From positions 3,348,001-3,412,000 of the forward strand of contig NZ_CP099489.1 of NCBI RefSeq assembly GCF_023923225.1: a stretch of DNA of 64,000 nt. The letters are read 5' to 3'. The notes below the pieces were generated by a model. That model did not search any database. It saw only the letters and a program-made list of their open reading frames with translations, and had not been told where the DNA came from. The position numbers were made by a program, and so were the translations under genes. This document shows positions 1 to 7,706 of this stretch, in pieces (position 1 is the first letter of the stretch; every line of letters begins with the position of its first letter). Source of the stretch: Ornithinimicrobium faecis. GTDB lineage: Bacteria > Actinomycetota > Actinomycetes > Actinomycetales > Dermatophilaceae.

Positions 1-944
1 CCGTGGTCCTGGGGCTGATCGTGCGGGCCACCGTCGACAACACCGCAGCTTTTCTGGCCCTGACCACGCTGGCCCTTGGGGGCGCGGCGATCGGCAACGT
101 GCTGGTGCCCGCCTGGATCAAGCGACAGCCACGTGACGTCCGGCTCATGACGGCCTACAGCGTGGGGTTGACTGCTGGTGGAGCCCTGGCCTCCGCCCTG
201 GTCGCCCCGATCAGTTCAGGCTCGAGCCTGGGCTGGCGCGCAGGCCTGGGGGTGTGGGGGCTGCTCGCCCTCGCCGCCGTCGTCCCATGGACCGTCATCG
301 CACTGCGAGAGCGCAAGACGCCTGGGGGACGCGGCAGCCGGAGCCGCACGGACCACGCCGGGCGGATCTATCGCTCCCCCAGCGCGATCGCACTCGCCGT
401 GATCCTCGGCGTCCAGTCGATGAACGCCTACATCCAGTTCGGTTGGCTCCCGCAGATCTATCGGGATGCCGGCCTGTCGGCCGGCTACGCCGGTCTGCTC
501 ATGTCGCTGCTCACGTCGCTGACCCTGATCGGTGCGCTGATCATGCCCACTGTGATCGCCCGCTCTCCCTCGCTGCACCCGTGGATGTATGCGTTCGGCG
601 CGCTGCTGATCATCGGGAACGCCGGGTTGCTGCTGGCTCCGGCGACCCTGCCCTGGCTCTGGGCGGTGATCCTGGGCGCGTCCGGTTTTGCCTTCCCGAC
701 CGCGATCGCGCTGATCACCGCGCGGACCCGCGACCCGCAGGTCACTGCCCGGCTGTCGGGGTTCGTGCAACCCCTGGGTTACATGTTCGCAGCGATCGGT
801 CCGTTCGTCGTCGGCCTGATCTACGAGGCGACCGGCACCTGGACCATCGTCCTGATCCTGCTCATGGCCAGCGGCGTCGTGCTCACCCTGGCCGGGCTGC
901 GAGTCTCCCGACCCGCCTGGGTGGACGACGAGCTCGGCGCCTAG
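1..944 (+). CDS. MFS transporter, CynX/NimT-like (5' end outside window)
   Basis: C-terminal about 314 residues of a major facilitator superfamily exporter; the reading frame is open at the left edge, so the first one or two helices are missing. Strongly hydrophobic segments alternate with short polar loops, and a central basic loop (around residues 102-120, rich in R, K and G) separates two six-helix halves as in MFS proteins. The second half contains an NAYIQFGWLP-type stretch seen in the CynX/NimT (cyanate/nitroimidazole) subgroup. Substrate cannot be told from sequence. Its stop overlaps by 4 bp the stop of the convergent heptad-repeat gene. Family confidence is high, substrate unknown. 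Confidence 0.85.
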   Translation, partial: VVLGLIVRATVDNTAAFLALTTLALGGAAIGNVLVPAWIKRQPRDVRLMTAYSVGLTAGGALASALVAPISSGSSLGWRAGLGVWGLLALAAVVPWTVIALRERKTPGGRGSRSRTDHAGRIYRSPSAIALAVILGVQSMNAYIQFGWLPQIYRDAGLSAGYAGLLMSLLTSLTLIGALIMPTVIARSPSLHPWMYAFGALLIIGNAGLLLAPATLPWLWAVILGASGFAFPTAIALITARTRDPQVTARLSGFVQPLGYMFAAIGPFVVGLIYEATGTWTIVLILLMASGVVLTLAGLRVSRPAWVDDELGA

Positions 945-1342
945 CCTCGGGACTGGAGCAGGTCCAGCACCTGGTCGAGTGTGCTCTGGATCGAGTCGAA
1001 CCGGCCGTCGTGATCGACCAGTTTGCTCTCGATGGCCTCGAACCTGCCGTCGTGACTGACCAATGTCCTCTCGATCGCCTCGAACCTGCCGTCGATCGCC
1101 TCGAACTTGTTGTCGATGGCGTCAAACCTGCCGTCGATCGCCTCGAACTTGTTGTCGATCGCCTCAAACCTGCCATCGATCGCCACAAGCCTGTTGTCGA
1201 GACCGTCCACCTTGGTCTCAAGCGAGGCAACGTGGTTGGTGAGCTGCACCTGGGTCTTCGAGATGTCTGTCAGCATGTCGTAGATGTCGTGCACGTCGTT
1301 GTCCAGCTGGCGGACTTTCTTCTCGATCTCCGACGTCGTCAT
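941..1342 (-). CDS. Small coiled-coil protein built of heptad repeats
   Basis: 133-residue acidic protein with no signal peptide or membrane segment. From about residue 50 to the end it consists of consecutive seven-residue units such as GRFEAID and NKFEAID, about a dozen in a row, each encoded by a near-identical 21-bp DNA unit. Hydrophobic residues at fixed heptad positions predict one long parallel coiled coil; the N-terminal third also looks helical. The ATG is preceded by a GGGGG stretch. It resembles unnamed actinobacterial coiled-coil proteins, and no function can be assigned. The repeats could change number by slippage. It converges on the MFS gene with a 4-bp overlap. Confidence 0.75.
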   Translation of the reverse strand: MTTSEIEKKVRQLDNDVHDIYDMLTDISKTQVQLTNHVASLETKVDGLDNRLVAIDGRFEAIDNKFEAIDGRFDAIDNKFEAIDGRFEAIERTLVSHDGRFEAIESKLVDHDGRFDSIQSTLDQVLDLLQSRG

Positions 1343-1387
1343 CCCCCGACTCTAGATCCATCGACGGCAACAAACTAGGCGCTGCTC

Positions 1388-2128
1388 TCAATCTGTGGAT
1401 AACGGGCGGCGCGCACGCACCAGCCAGCCGCGCCCCGGCGCATACGGCAGGTCCCCGACCTGCACGCCCTCGAACCCGGCCGCGACCAACGAGGACTCGA
1501 ACTCCTCCTGGGACCGGAAACGCAGCGTCGAGGCGGACACCACATCGCTCCCGCCCGGGAACTCGTTGTGCGCGGTGAAACTGACCAGCAGCGGGTCCTC
1601 GCGCACGTCGGTCACCTCCATCCACTCGGTCAACGGGCCCAGCCCGGGCACGTCCGTGGTCGCGCGCGTGCTCTCCGGGGTCCAGCCCTCCCACCCGCGC
1701 ACGGCCGGCACCCGGCTCTCGAAGGCCAGGTGCCCGCCAGGTCGCAGTGCCGCGTGGACCGCCTCGAGGGTCTGCGCCCAGGCATCATCGGTGAGGAAGA
1801 CCTGGGCGACGTTCGCCGTCATCGTGGCGAGGTCCACCTGCAGCGGCGGCAGCGCCGTGGCGTCACCGTGCACCCAGGTGACGTGCTCGGCATACTCCTT
1901 GCCCCGGGCCACGTCCAGGCTGGCACCCGCCGGGTCGACCCCAGTCACCTCGATCCCTCGCTGCGCCAGCAGTATGCCGAAGGTGCCGGTCCCGCAGCCG
2001 ACGTCCAGCACCGATCGGGCACCGATCTCGTCGGCGACGGCCAGGTAGGTGTCCAGGTCACTGCGGTCGGGGTCGAGGATGTCGTAGAGCGGGGCGAGGC
2101 GTGGGTCGTCAAACTCGGCGTCGGGCAT
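1388..2128 (-). CDS. Class I SAM-dependent methyltransferase
   Basis: 246-residue cytosolic Rossmann-fold methyltransferase. Motif I (VLDVGCGTGTFG, residues 40-51) binds S-adenosylmethionine; an acidic residue after strand 2 (TGVDPAG) and a post-motif GDA segment complete the cofactor site, and an LRPGGHLAFE segment matches motif III. The N-terminus (DPRLAPLYDILDP) is typical of small-molecule methyltransferases related to ubiquinone/menaquinone enzymes and DUF4942-like proteins, but the substrate is unknown. The ATG at 2128 was chosen because homology starts there; a 42-codon upstream extension is low-complexity and basic. It stands downstream of a membrane protein on the same strand with about 40 bp between them. 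Confidence 0.85.
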   Translation of the reverse strand: MPDAEFDDPRLAPLYDILDPDRSDLDTYLAVADEIGARSVLDVGCGTGTFGILLAQRGIEVTGVDPAGASLDVARGKEYAEHVTWVHGDATALPPLQVDLATMTANVAQVFLTDDAWAQTLEAVHAALRPGGHLAFESRVPAVRGWEGWTPESTRATTDVPGLGPLTEWMEVTDVREDPLLVSFTAHNEFPGGSDVVSASTLRFRSQEEFESSLVAAGFEGVQVGDLPYAPGRGWLVRARRPLSTD

Positions 2129-2168
2129 GGGGGCGACGGTATCCCCGTGGTCGGGCAGCCGCGAGCGG

Positions 2169-2810
2169 TTATTGCGACGGCGGGGGCGGTGGAGGAGGAC
2201 CACCCTGATAGCCGCCCTGTTGGTAACTGCCCTGGCCATAACCGCCCGGCCCACCAGTCAGCGCCCGCTTGCGCTCGCCGCGGCCGAGGAACCACAGGAT
2301 CGCTCCGATGATGACGAGGAGCCCGCCCACGAGAATGCCGCCGATGCCCGCCAGGACCCCGAAGATGCCGCCGATCGTGCCGGCCACGTCCAGCGACGGA
2401 CCGATCAACGTCCTGGGGCCCTCACACGCGACCTGGTGCTCGCCAGCCTGATCCGCAGTGAAGTTGCCCACGTTGACGTAGGTCGTGTCACCGCTGGTCC
2501 CCTCGACGGTGGAGTTGCGGCTGAGACTCAACTCCTGCCCATCGGGGCCGGTCACCGTGCAGACCGCTTCCTCGCTGCCCTGCTCCACCTGATAGATCGT
2601 GCGCTCGTCGCCCGCCTGCAGGGTGATCGACTTGCTCCCGTCGATCGGTGTGGCGTCGGACACCGCATCGGAGATCGCGTTGAAGGACATCATCCCGGTG
2701 ATGATCGCCAGGGCCAGGGAGCCGAGCCCGATGACGATCCCGATCCAGAACGTGATCGCCCCGGTTCTGCGCTTGCCGTGACCGGGGAGAGGACCAGCGA
2801 TGTCCGACAT
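2169..2810 (-). CDS. Hypothetical two-pass membrane protein with Gly/Pro-rich tail
   Basis: 213 residues. A short basic N-terminus leads into a first transmembrane helix (about residues 18-42), followed by an extracytoplasmic domain of about 100 residues with two cysteines (one in EEAVCTVTG, one in QVACEGP) that could form a disulfide. A second hydrophobic segment (about 145-172) is glycine-rich. The C-terminal cytoplasmic tail is GGYGQGSYQQGGY-like and ends in a run of eight prolines, like SHOCT/DUF4190-type actinobacterial membrane proteins. Function unknown. It lies between the methyltransferase and the Uma2 gene, all three on the minus strand, possibly one transcript. Confidence 0.7.
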   Translation of the reverse strand: MSDIAGPLPGHGKRRTGAITFWIGIVIGLGSLALAIITGMMSFNAISDAVSDATPIDGSKSITLQAGDERTIYQVEQGSEEAVCTVTGPDGQELSLSRNSTVEGTSGDTTYVNVGNFTADQAGEHQVACEGPRTLIGPSLDVAGTIGGIFGVLAGIGGILVGGLLVIIGAILWFLGRGERKRALTGGPGGYGQGSYQQGGYQGGPPPPPPPSQ

Positions 2811-2852
2811 GGGCGCAAGGCTAGACCCAGCCGTGCCTCGAGGGCGACCCGG

Positions 2853-3404
2853 TCAGTCGGGCGGGCTGACCAAGTCGGCCGGGACCACCTCAACGGGGAA
2901 CGGCAGCTCGAGCCGTGCGGAGCCCGTACCGCTCACCTGCGCAGCGGCAACGTAGTGACGGTCCACCAGGTCCAGCGCCTCGAACGACGGCTCCGCGGGG
3001 TCGACGATCCAGTAGGCACTGACCCCGGCCTCCTCGTAGCGCGACCGTTTCAGTGTGCGGTCCTTGCGGCTGGTCGAGGGCGAGAGCACCTCAACGGCGA
3101 GCACGAGCGCCGCGCCGATGTCCCCGTCGCGGACGTCGTCGTTGCGGACCACGAGCACGTCCGGCTGGAGTGAGGTGAGCCGGTCCGGACGCCAGTCGAG
3201 CGGCGCAAAGAAGACCTCGAATCCTCGGGGGCAGGCCGCGAGCAGAAGCTGATAAAGCCGACCAACTGCCCGTTGGTGCCACATCGTCGGAGCCGGGGTC
3301 ACGAGGAGCGCCCCATCGAGCAGTTCATACTGCAGCCCGTCGTCCGGCAGCCGGTCGACGTCGTCGACCGTCCACTCCCCGACCACTCGTGGCAGCGCCG
3401 TCAT
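2853..3404 (-). CDS. Uma2-family (DUF820) restriction-endonuclease-like protein
   Basis: 183 residues when started at the MTALP methionine. The family shares a PD-(D/E)XK nuclease fold but cellular roles are mostly unknown. Visible family motifs are YELLDGALLVTPAP near residue 26, LQPDVLVVRNDD (catalytic Asp) in the middle and LAVEVLSPSTSRKDR followed by KRSRYEEAGVSAYWIVDP, supplying the Glu and Lys. The protein has the usual length of about 185 residues. A second in-frame ATG at 3413 and a longer ORF to 3503 exist; the longer form would overlap the upstream VOC gene, so the family start is preferred. Uma2 genes are abundant in actinobacteria and cyanobacteria and often scattered as here. Confidence 0.85.
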   Translation of the reverse strand: MTALPRVVGEWTVDDVDRLPDDGLQYELLDGALLVTPAPTMWHQRAVGRLYQLLLAACPRGFEVFFAPLDWRPDRLTSLQPDVLVVRNDDVRDGDIGAALVLAVEVLSPSTSRKDRTLKRSRYEEAGVSAYWIVDPAEPSFEALDLVDRHYVAAAQVSGTGSARLELPFPVEVVPADLVSPPD

Positions 3405-3480
3405 GACACCCATGGTCCCGTTCGCACCGGATCCTGTCGACTGGCCGTCCCACCCCTCGGGCCAGCCGGGCCGGCACATC

Positions 3481-3945
3481 TCAAGCGCCGGCGTCGGCGT
3501 CACCCTCGCTGCTGGCCAGCGGGGTCTTGAACCGGATCATGTTGCCGGCCGGGTCGCGGAAGGCGCAGTCCCGCACGCCATAGAACTGGTCCGCCGGCTC
3601 CTGCAGCACCTCGGCTCCGCTGCCCAGCACCTTCTCGAACAGCGCATCCACGTCACCGACCTCGAAGACCAGCGAGGAGAGCACGCCCTTGGCCATCAGG
3701 TCAGCCACAGAGCTCTTGTCGTCCTCGCTCATCGGCACGCCGAAAGCCTTGTAATCCTGGATCACGATCTCGATCTCCGGCTGCCCCGGTGGCGTGAACG
3801 TGAGCCAGCGGTAGTCGCCCTGTGAGACGTCCTGGCGCACGTCCAGACCGATGGCATCGCGATAGAAGGCCAGGGCGGCGTCGACGTCGTCGACGATCAC
3901 GAAGCAGTTGTTGAGGATGGGTGAGGTGGGGTTCTTGTCGCTCAT
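3481..3945 (-). CDS. VOC-family glyoxalase/bleomycin-resistance-like protein
   Basis: 154-residue protein with two beta-alpha-beta-beta-beta modules. The first (NNCFVIVDDVDAALAFYRDA) and the second (SSLVFEVGDVDALFEKV) each begin with the VOC strand-helix signature; it ends with the typical DCAFRDPAGNMIRFK strand. Such proteins bind a metal and act on small molecules or sequester drugs; the substrate is not predictable. The ATG at 3945 starts 10 bp after the stop of an AraC-family regulator on the same strand, a pairing common in actinobacteria, so the two form an operon in which the regulator probably senses the VOC substrate. Confidence 0.85.
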   Translation of the reverse strand: MSDKNPTSPILNNCFVIVDDVDAALAFYRDAIGLDVRQDVSQGDYRWLTFTPPGQPEIEIVIQDYKAFGVPMSEDDKSSVADLMAKGVLSSLVFEVGDVDALFEKVLGSGAEVLQEPADQFYGVRDCAFRDPAGNMIRFKTPLASSEGDADAGA

Positions 3946-3955
3946 GCCCACAACG

Positions 3956-4387
3956 TTAGGACCCCGCAGAGTCCTCGCGCTTCTCCGATCCTGACCGTCC
4001 TCGCACCGGCCGGGTCGCGTGCTTGACGAAGCAGCCCGGGATGCCGACCAGGCCCTCGTGGTCGCGGGCCCGATAGGCACTCGGGCTCTCCCCCACCAAC
4101 TCAGAGAACCGGGCGCTGAACGACCCGAGCGAGGTGAACCCGACGGCCATGCAGACATCGGTGACGCTCTGATCGCCGAAGCGGAGCAGTGCCATCGCCC
4201 GCTCGACGCGGCGCGTCATCAGCCAGGAGTAGGGCGTCTCACCGAACGCCTCCTTGAAGCTGCGCTGGAAGTGCCCCACCGACATGAGCGCCTCGGTGGC
4301 GAGGCGCGGGACGTCGAGCGGCTCGGCATACTCCCGATCGATCAGGTCACGGACCCGGCGCAGCCGGATCAGGTCCTCGCGCTCCAC
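3956..4387 (-). CDS. AraC-family transcriptional regulator (DNA-binding domain only)
   Basis: 143 residues with a GTG start. It consists almost entirely of the two helix-turn-helix motifs of the AraC/XylS domain (about residues 8-105): LDVPRLATEALMSVGHFQRSF for the first and DQSVTDVCMAVGFTSLGSFSARF, with the conserved GF.S...F.RxF pattern, for the second, followed by GESPSAYR. There is no N-terminal ligand domain, so it is a short SoxS/MarA-sized regulator with a basic 35-residue tail. It is transcribed directly upstream of the VOC gene and likely controls it. Confidence 0.88.
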   Translation of the reverse strand: MEREDLIRLRRVRDLIDREYAEPLDVPRLATEALMSVGHFQRSFKEAFGETPYSWLMTRRVERAMALLRFGDQSVTDVCMAVGFTSLGSFSARFSELVGESPSAYRARDHEGLVGIPGCFVKHATRPVRGRSGSEKREDSAGS

Positions 4388-4436
4388 CGGCTCAGGATGC
4401 CAGAGACAACGGACGTATGCCGTGGGGCTGGCTTCC

Positions 4437-5414
4437 TCAGAGCCAGCCAGACTTCTTGAACGCCCGATAGAGCACCACGCAGACCAGCGCCATGAACGCG
4501 ATCACCACGGGATAGCTGAAGGTCCAGTGCAGCTCGGGCATGACGTCGAAGTTCATGCCATAGATGCCAGCCACCATGGTGGGCACCGCTGCCATCGCCA
4601 CCCAGGCCGAGATCTTGCGCATGTCGTTGTTCTGCTGGATCGAGATCTGGGCCAGGTGCGCGTTGAAGATGTCGGCGAGCAATCGGTCATAGGTCTCGAC
4701 GTGGTCGGCGACGCGCAGCAGGTGGTCGCTGACGTCGCGGAAGCGCAACCGCAGCTCGGCCGACGTGATGGGGCTCCCCTCACTGGCCAGCCAGGCGACC
4801 GGTTGGGTCAGCGGTGCTGCGGCCCGGCGGAACTCCAGCACCTCACGCTTGAGCCGATAGATCGAGCCGGAGTGCGCCGTGTCGTTGCTGCCAAAGACCG
4901 ACTCCTCGATCTCGTCCAGGTCGTTGGCGACCTCCAGGTCGATCTCCAGATAGGTGTCGACGACGACATCCAGGACCGCGTGGAGCACCCCGTCTGCGCC
5001 CTCTGCCGCGAGCTGCTCCGGGCTCGCCTCGAGCAGGCGACGCACCGAGGACAGTGGTGCGACGTCACCGCGTCGCACGGTGACGACGAAGTGGTCGCCG
5101 ACAAAGATCATGATCTCGCCGGTCTCGATGTCCGAGCTGGCCTCGACATAGGCGAGCGTCTTGATGGCGGCGAAGATCGTCGACCCATAGCGCTCGATCT
5201 TGACGCGCTGCCGACCGGAGACCGCGTCCTCGACAGCCAGCGGGTGCAGGCCCAACTCGTCGTTGACCTCTGCGAACTCGTCGTCGGTGGGGTCTTTCAG
5301 CCCGATCCACAGGAAGTCGTGGGGGCCGCCGGCCCGGACGGTGGCCAGATCGTCGCTGAGGTCGCCGCACTCGTGCCGGACGCCCGCGCGATAGACCGCC
5401 CGGTCGACGATCAG
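4437..5414 (-). CDS. corA: CorA-family magnesium/cobalt channel, apparent CTG start
   Basis: 325 residues in the frame proposed here. Homology to CorA begins at IVDRAVYRAGVR, and the frame has no ATG, GTG or TTG between the upstream stop and an internal TTG at 5255 that would cut off about 53 conserved residues (including WIGLKDPTDDEFAEV). A CTG at 5412-5414 sits about 8 nt after AAGGGG and 6 nt after the TGA of the DUF3618 gene, so CTG (or the next codon ATC) is the likely initiator, translationally coupled. The C-terminus carries the diagnostic YGMNF motif of the pore and two membrane helices, ending KKSGWL. It imports Mg2+ as a homopentamer in the cell membrane. Confidence 0.85.
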   Translation of the reverse strand: MIVDRAVYRAGVRHECGDLSDDLATVRAGGPHDFLWIGLKDPTDDEFAEVNDELGLHPLAVEDAVSGRQRVKIERYGSTIFAAIKTLAYVEASSDIETGEIMIFVGDHFVVTVRRGDVAPLSSVRRLLEASPEQLAAEGADGVLHAVLDVVVDTYLEIDLEVANDLDEIEESVFGSNDTAHSGSIYRLKREVLEFRRAAAPLTQPVAWLASEGSPITSAELRLRFRDVSDHLLRVADHVETYDRLLADIFNAHLAQISIQQNNDMRKISAWVAMAAVPTMVAGIYGMNFDVMPELHWTFSYPVVIAFMALVCVVLYRAFKKSGWL

Positions 5415-5418
5415 GGCG

Positions 5419-5700
5419 TCACCCCTTGTGGAAGACGCGCCGGGCCAGGCCCAGCACGATGGCGACTCCAGCGACGGCGATCAAGCCGGTGGCGAGGCGG
5501 TCATAGCGCGGTTCACCGGTCGGGGTGAAGGCCGCGTCGTTGGCCTTGGCCTTCAGCGCGACAATCTGCCGGCGCTTGAGCTCCGCGGGGCTGACGCGGA
5601 AGGCCAACTCATCCACGGTGCGGGTGAGCCGCTCGCGAGTCGCGGACAGCTCAGCCTCAATCTCCTTCTGGGAGCGAGTCGGAGCCTTCTTGTCGGCCAT
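5419..5700 (-). CDS. DUF3618 domain protein
   Basis: 93-residue small protein. The DUF3618 signature is clear: EIEAELSATRERLTRTVDEL followed by AFRVSPAELKRRQ, then a single transmembrane helix (LATGLIAVAGVAIVLGLARR) and a basic end. The family is restricted to actinobacteria and has no known function, but is often near Bcp and transport genes. The ATG at 5700 is chosen over a TTG at 5727; an AAAGG element lies about 10 nt upstream. It is the first gene of a two-gene unit with corA, whose start is 4 bp past its stop, and is divergent from bcp with about 78 bp between starts. Confidence 0.85.
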   Translation of the reverse strand: MADKKAPTRSQKEIEAELSATRERLTRTVDELAFRVSPAELKRRQIVALKAKANDAAFTPTGEPRYDRLATGLIAVAGVAIVLGLARRVFHKG

Positions 5701-5778
5701 CTCTGCACGCCTTTCGCTGGTGAGCACGGTCGCCTGAGACGATAACGCAGAACAGCCCCCAAGACCTCAGGAGAGCAC

Positions 5779-6249
5779 ATGTCCCGCCTCGAGCCCGGCC
5801 AGCAGGCACCACAGTTCACTCTGCCCGACGCAAACGGCAACGAGGTGTCGTTGAGCGACTTCGCCGGCCGCAAGGTGATCATCTACTTCTATCCCGCCGC
5901 GATGACCCCCGGTTGCACCACCCAGGCCTGCGACTTCCGCGACAACCTGGCCGTCCTGGAGCAGCACGGTTATGCCGTGCTCGGGGTCTCCCCCGACTCC
6001 CCCGAGAAACTGGCCAAGTTCACCGACAAGGAATCCCTGACCTTCCCGGTGCTGGGCGATGAGGACAAAGCCGTGCTCACGGCATACGGCGCCTTCGGGG
6101 AGAAGAAGCTCTATGGCAAGACCGTCACCGGCGTGATCCGCTCGACGATCGTGGTCGACGAGCAGGGCGTGGTGGAGCTGGCGAAATACAACGTCAAGGC
6201 GACCGGTCACGTGGCGATGCTGGCCAAGGCCCTCAACGTCAGTCTCTGA
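5779..6249 (+). CDS. bcp: Thiol peroxidase Bcp (atypical 2-Cys/1-Cys peroxiredoxin)
   Basis: 156-residue cytosolic peroxiredoxin that reduces hydroperoxides with thioredoxin-type reductants. The active-site segment FYPAAMTPGCTTQAC carries the peroxidatic Cys46 and the resolving Cys51 of the PrxQ/Bcp class, followed by the conserved ACDFRDN. GVSPDSPEKLAKF and LGDEDKAV are further family landmarks, and length is normal. The ATG at 5779 is preceded by AGGAG about 7 nt upstream (cctcaggagagcac). It is divergent from the DUF3618-corA unit, with which it shares an intergenic region of about 78 bp. Confidence 0.95.
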   Translation: MSRLEPGQQAPQFTLPDANGNEVSLSDFAGRKVIIYFYPAAMTPGCTTQACDFRDNLAVLEQHGYAVLGVSPDSPEKLAKFTDKESLTFPVLGDEDKAVLTAYGAFGEKKLYGKTVTGVIRSTIVVDEQGVVELAKYNVKATGHVAMLAKALNVSL

Positions 6250-6288
6250 CCAGCGGCCGTATGCCGTGGGCAGGCTGGGCCCGTCACC

Positions 6289-6717
6289 TCACGGGGCGAC
6301 ATCAGCCAGGTCGGCACAGGCTCCCTGCCCCTGCTCGATCACCGTCGCGAAGTCCACGTCCGCGCCCAGCATCTGCTGGAGCGTGTCGTCCAGGTCGGTG
6401 TAGGTGGGGTCCTCTTCAGCGGCCAGGGTGGCCAGCGTCCTGGCCGCCACGAGCCGCTCAGCGGTGGGCGTCAGGTCCTCCTTGCTCCCATCCAGGAACT
6501 CGGGGTCGACGCCATCCAGGAACCCGCAGGCCAGCGATCCCAACCGCGCTCCGGAGTGATCCTCCTCGGCCCCGAGCAGCCCGTGGGAGCGCAGCAGCAG
6601 GAAGGTCAGCACCGCCACCACGACCGTCAGCACAGCAGTCAGCGCCTTCCACGGTTGCGAGCCCGCCCCGGGCCGTGGTGGCGTGACCCCTGTGGGTTCG
6701 AGGCTGAAGTCACTCAC
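6289..6717 (-). CDS. Hypothetical single-pass membrane protein, paralogue A
   Basis: 142 residues from a GTG at 6717 (an ATG five codons upstream at 6732 is the alternative). The N-terminus VSDFSLEPTGVTP is nearly identical to that of the next gene upstream, then a single membrane helix (ALTAVLTVVVAVLTFLLLR) is followed by an acidic extracytoplasmic domain with two cysteines (LACGFLDG and GACADLA). No known domain was recognised. The shared N-terminus, helix position and cysteine spacing with the gene at 6776-7237 show a tandem duplication with strong divergence of the outer domain. Confidence 0.6.
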   Translation of the reverse strand: MSDFSLEPTGVTPPRPGAGSQPWKALTAVLTVVVAVLTFLLLRSHGLLGAEEDHSGARLGSLACGFLDGVDPEFLDGSKEDLTPTAERLVAARTLATLAAEEDPTYTDLDDTLQQMLGADVDFATVIEQGQGACADLADVAP

Positions 6718-6775
6718 GGGCCCGGCCGACATTCCATGGGCGCGGCCGACATTCTCTGGGCGCGGCGCAACCGCC

Positions 6776-7237
6776 TCACTCCTCCGCGGGGAAGCGGTTG
6801 GAGCAGGTCGACCTGGCCAGGTCCAGCGCCTCGTGGAACTCCGGGCTGTCCATGCTGAAGGACCGGGCCTGGGCCTGCCCCGGTCCCTGCAGGTGCTCGG
6901 CGAAGTTCTCGAAGGACGCGTCCTGCTCCTCGGCCATCAGGCCCAGGACGCCAGCCGCGCTGAGCCGCAGTTGCATCACGTAGGCCTCGTCGCTGGCCAT
7001 CTCATCATCGGGGACGGCCACCACCTCGCCCAGGACGTCACAGGCCAGCGCTCCCGTGGACTCCGCCGTGGCTGTTGGCGATTCTTCTGCCTCGGCCTCC
7101 TCGGCCGGGCGGAGCAGCAGGAAGGCCAGCACGGCACAGGCGATGGCCAACAGGGCGGCCAGCACCTTCCAGGCGGCACTGCCGCTCGCGCGAGGAGCCG
7201 GCGTGGCTCCAGTCGGTTCCAGTTGCAGATCACTCAC
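6776..7237 (-). CDS. Hypothetical single-pass membrane protein, paralogue B
   Basis: 153 residues from a GTG at 7237, preceded by GGAGGGG at a good distance. The start VSDLQLEPTGATP and the helix AAWKVLAALLAIACAVLAFLLLR mirror paralogue A. The outer domain is acidic with an A/E/T linker and two cysteines (ALACDVLG and ARSTCSN) that may pair. It is likely co-transcribed with paralogue A, 58 bp downstream. The function is unknown; an extracytoplasmic protein of mixed helical character is all that can be said. Confidence 0.62.
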   Translation of the reverse strand: MSDLQLEPTGATPAPRASGSAAWKVLAALLAIACAVLAFLLLRPAEEAEAEESPTATAESTGALACDVLGEVVAVPDDEMASDEAYVMQLRLSAAGVLGLMAEEQDASFENFAEHLQGPGQAQARSFSMDSPEFHEALDLARSTCSNRFPAEE

Positions 7238-7326
7238 GTGGACCCCTCCGTCGTGTCCCCGGACCACGGCGTCCCGGAACTGGTTGCGCCCTGATTCTAG
7301 GCGGGGCACTACGATCGGGGGCGCAT

Positions 7327-7408
7327 GCGCTCGTGGTGGAATTGGCAGACACGCAGGATTTAGGATCCTGTGCCTTCGGGCGTGCGGGTTCAAGTCCCGC
7401 CGAGCGCA
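7327..7408 (+). tRNA. tRNA-Leu (anticodon UAG)
   Basis: 82-nt class II tRNA. The acceptor stem pairs GCGCTCG with CGAGCGC, with discriminator A at 7408. The D-arm contains TGGTGGAATTGGCAGACAC, the anticodon stem pairs CAGGA with TCCTG around loop TTTAGGA (anticodon TAG), a short variable arm reads TGCCTTCGGGCG, and the T-arm is GCGGGTTCAAGTCCCGC. The 3' CCA is not encoded. It decodes CUN leucine codons. No second copy of its 3' end was seen in the window, so there is no visible att duplication. Confidence 0.95.
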
Positions 7409-7440
7409 CTGAGTGCAGGGTCAGCTTGCTGAGCGATCGG

Positions 7441-7500
7441 CTGCGGTTGGCCTGACTCGCCGGACACGCTCTGCGGTTGGCCTGACTCGACGGGCACGCT
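7441..7500. repeat. Two tandem 30-bp direct repeats downstream of tRNA-Leu
   Basis: Two adjacent 30-bp units (7441-7470 and 7471-7500), each starting CTGCGGTTGGCCTGACTCG and ending CACGCT, differ at only two positions. They begin 33 bp past the tRNA. The rest of the 7409-7706 interval holds no convincing gene. Meaning unknown; a duplication near a tRNA 3' end can mark past integration, but no att-like copy of the tRNA is present. Confidence 0.7.
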
Positions 7501-7706
7501 CGCGGCGCGGAACACCGTTCTGATGCGCGACGGGCCGGCTCGCGAAGTCCGACCCGTCACGCACCGGGACCCTCGCCAGAGGGTTATCCGGGCCCCATCC
7601 CGATGTGCTCAGGAGTCCTCCCGCGGAGGTGAGGACATCTGAATTATGCCGGATCGACGCCAGAATTTGCATCTCATCGGGACTTCTAGAAGTGTGATCT
7701 TCGCCT

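Noticed and set aside
254..1378. Long plus-strand frame overlapping MFS and coiled-coil genes (374 codons)
   Set aside because: Arg/His/Pro-rich composition and no domain; a shadow of the true MFS frame in high-GC DNA, with the minus-strand coiled coil showing regular heptads.
2127..3173. 348-codon plus-strand frame
   Set aside because: Antisense to a membrane protein and Uma2 gene that have clear motifs; composition is typical of a GC shadow.
7327..7706. Genomic island attachment site at tRNA-Leu
   Set aside because: No integrase and no second copy of the tRNA 3' end in the window; only a 30-bp duplication is seen.
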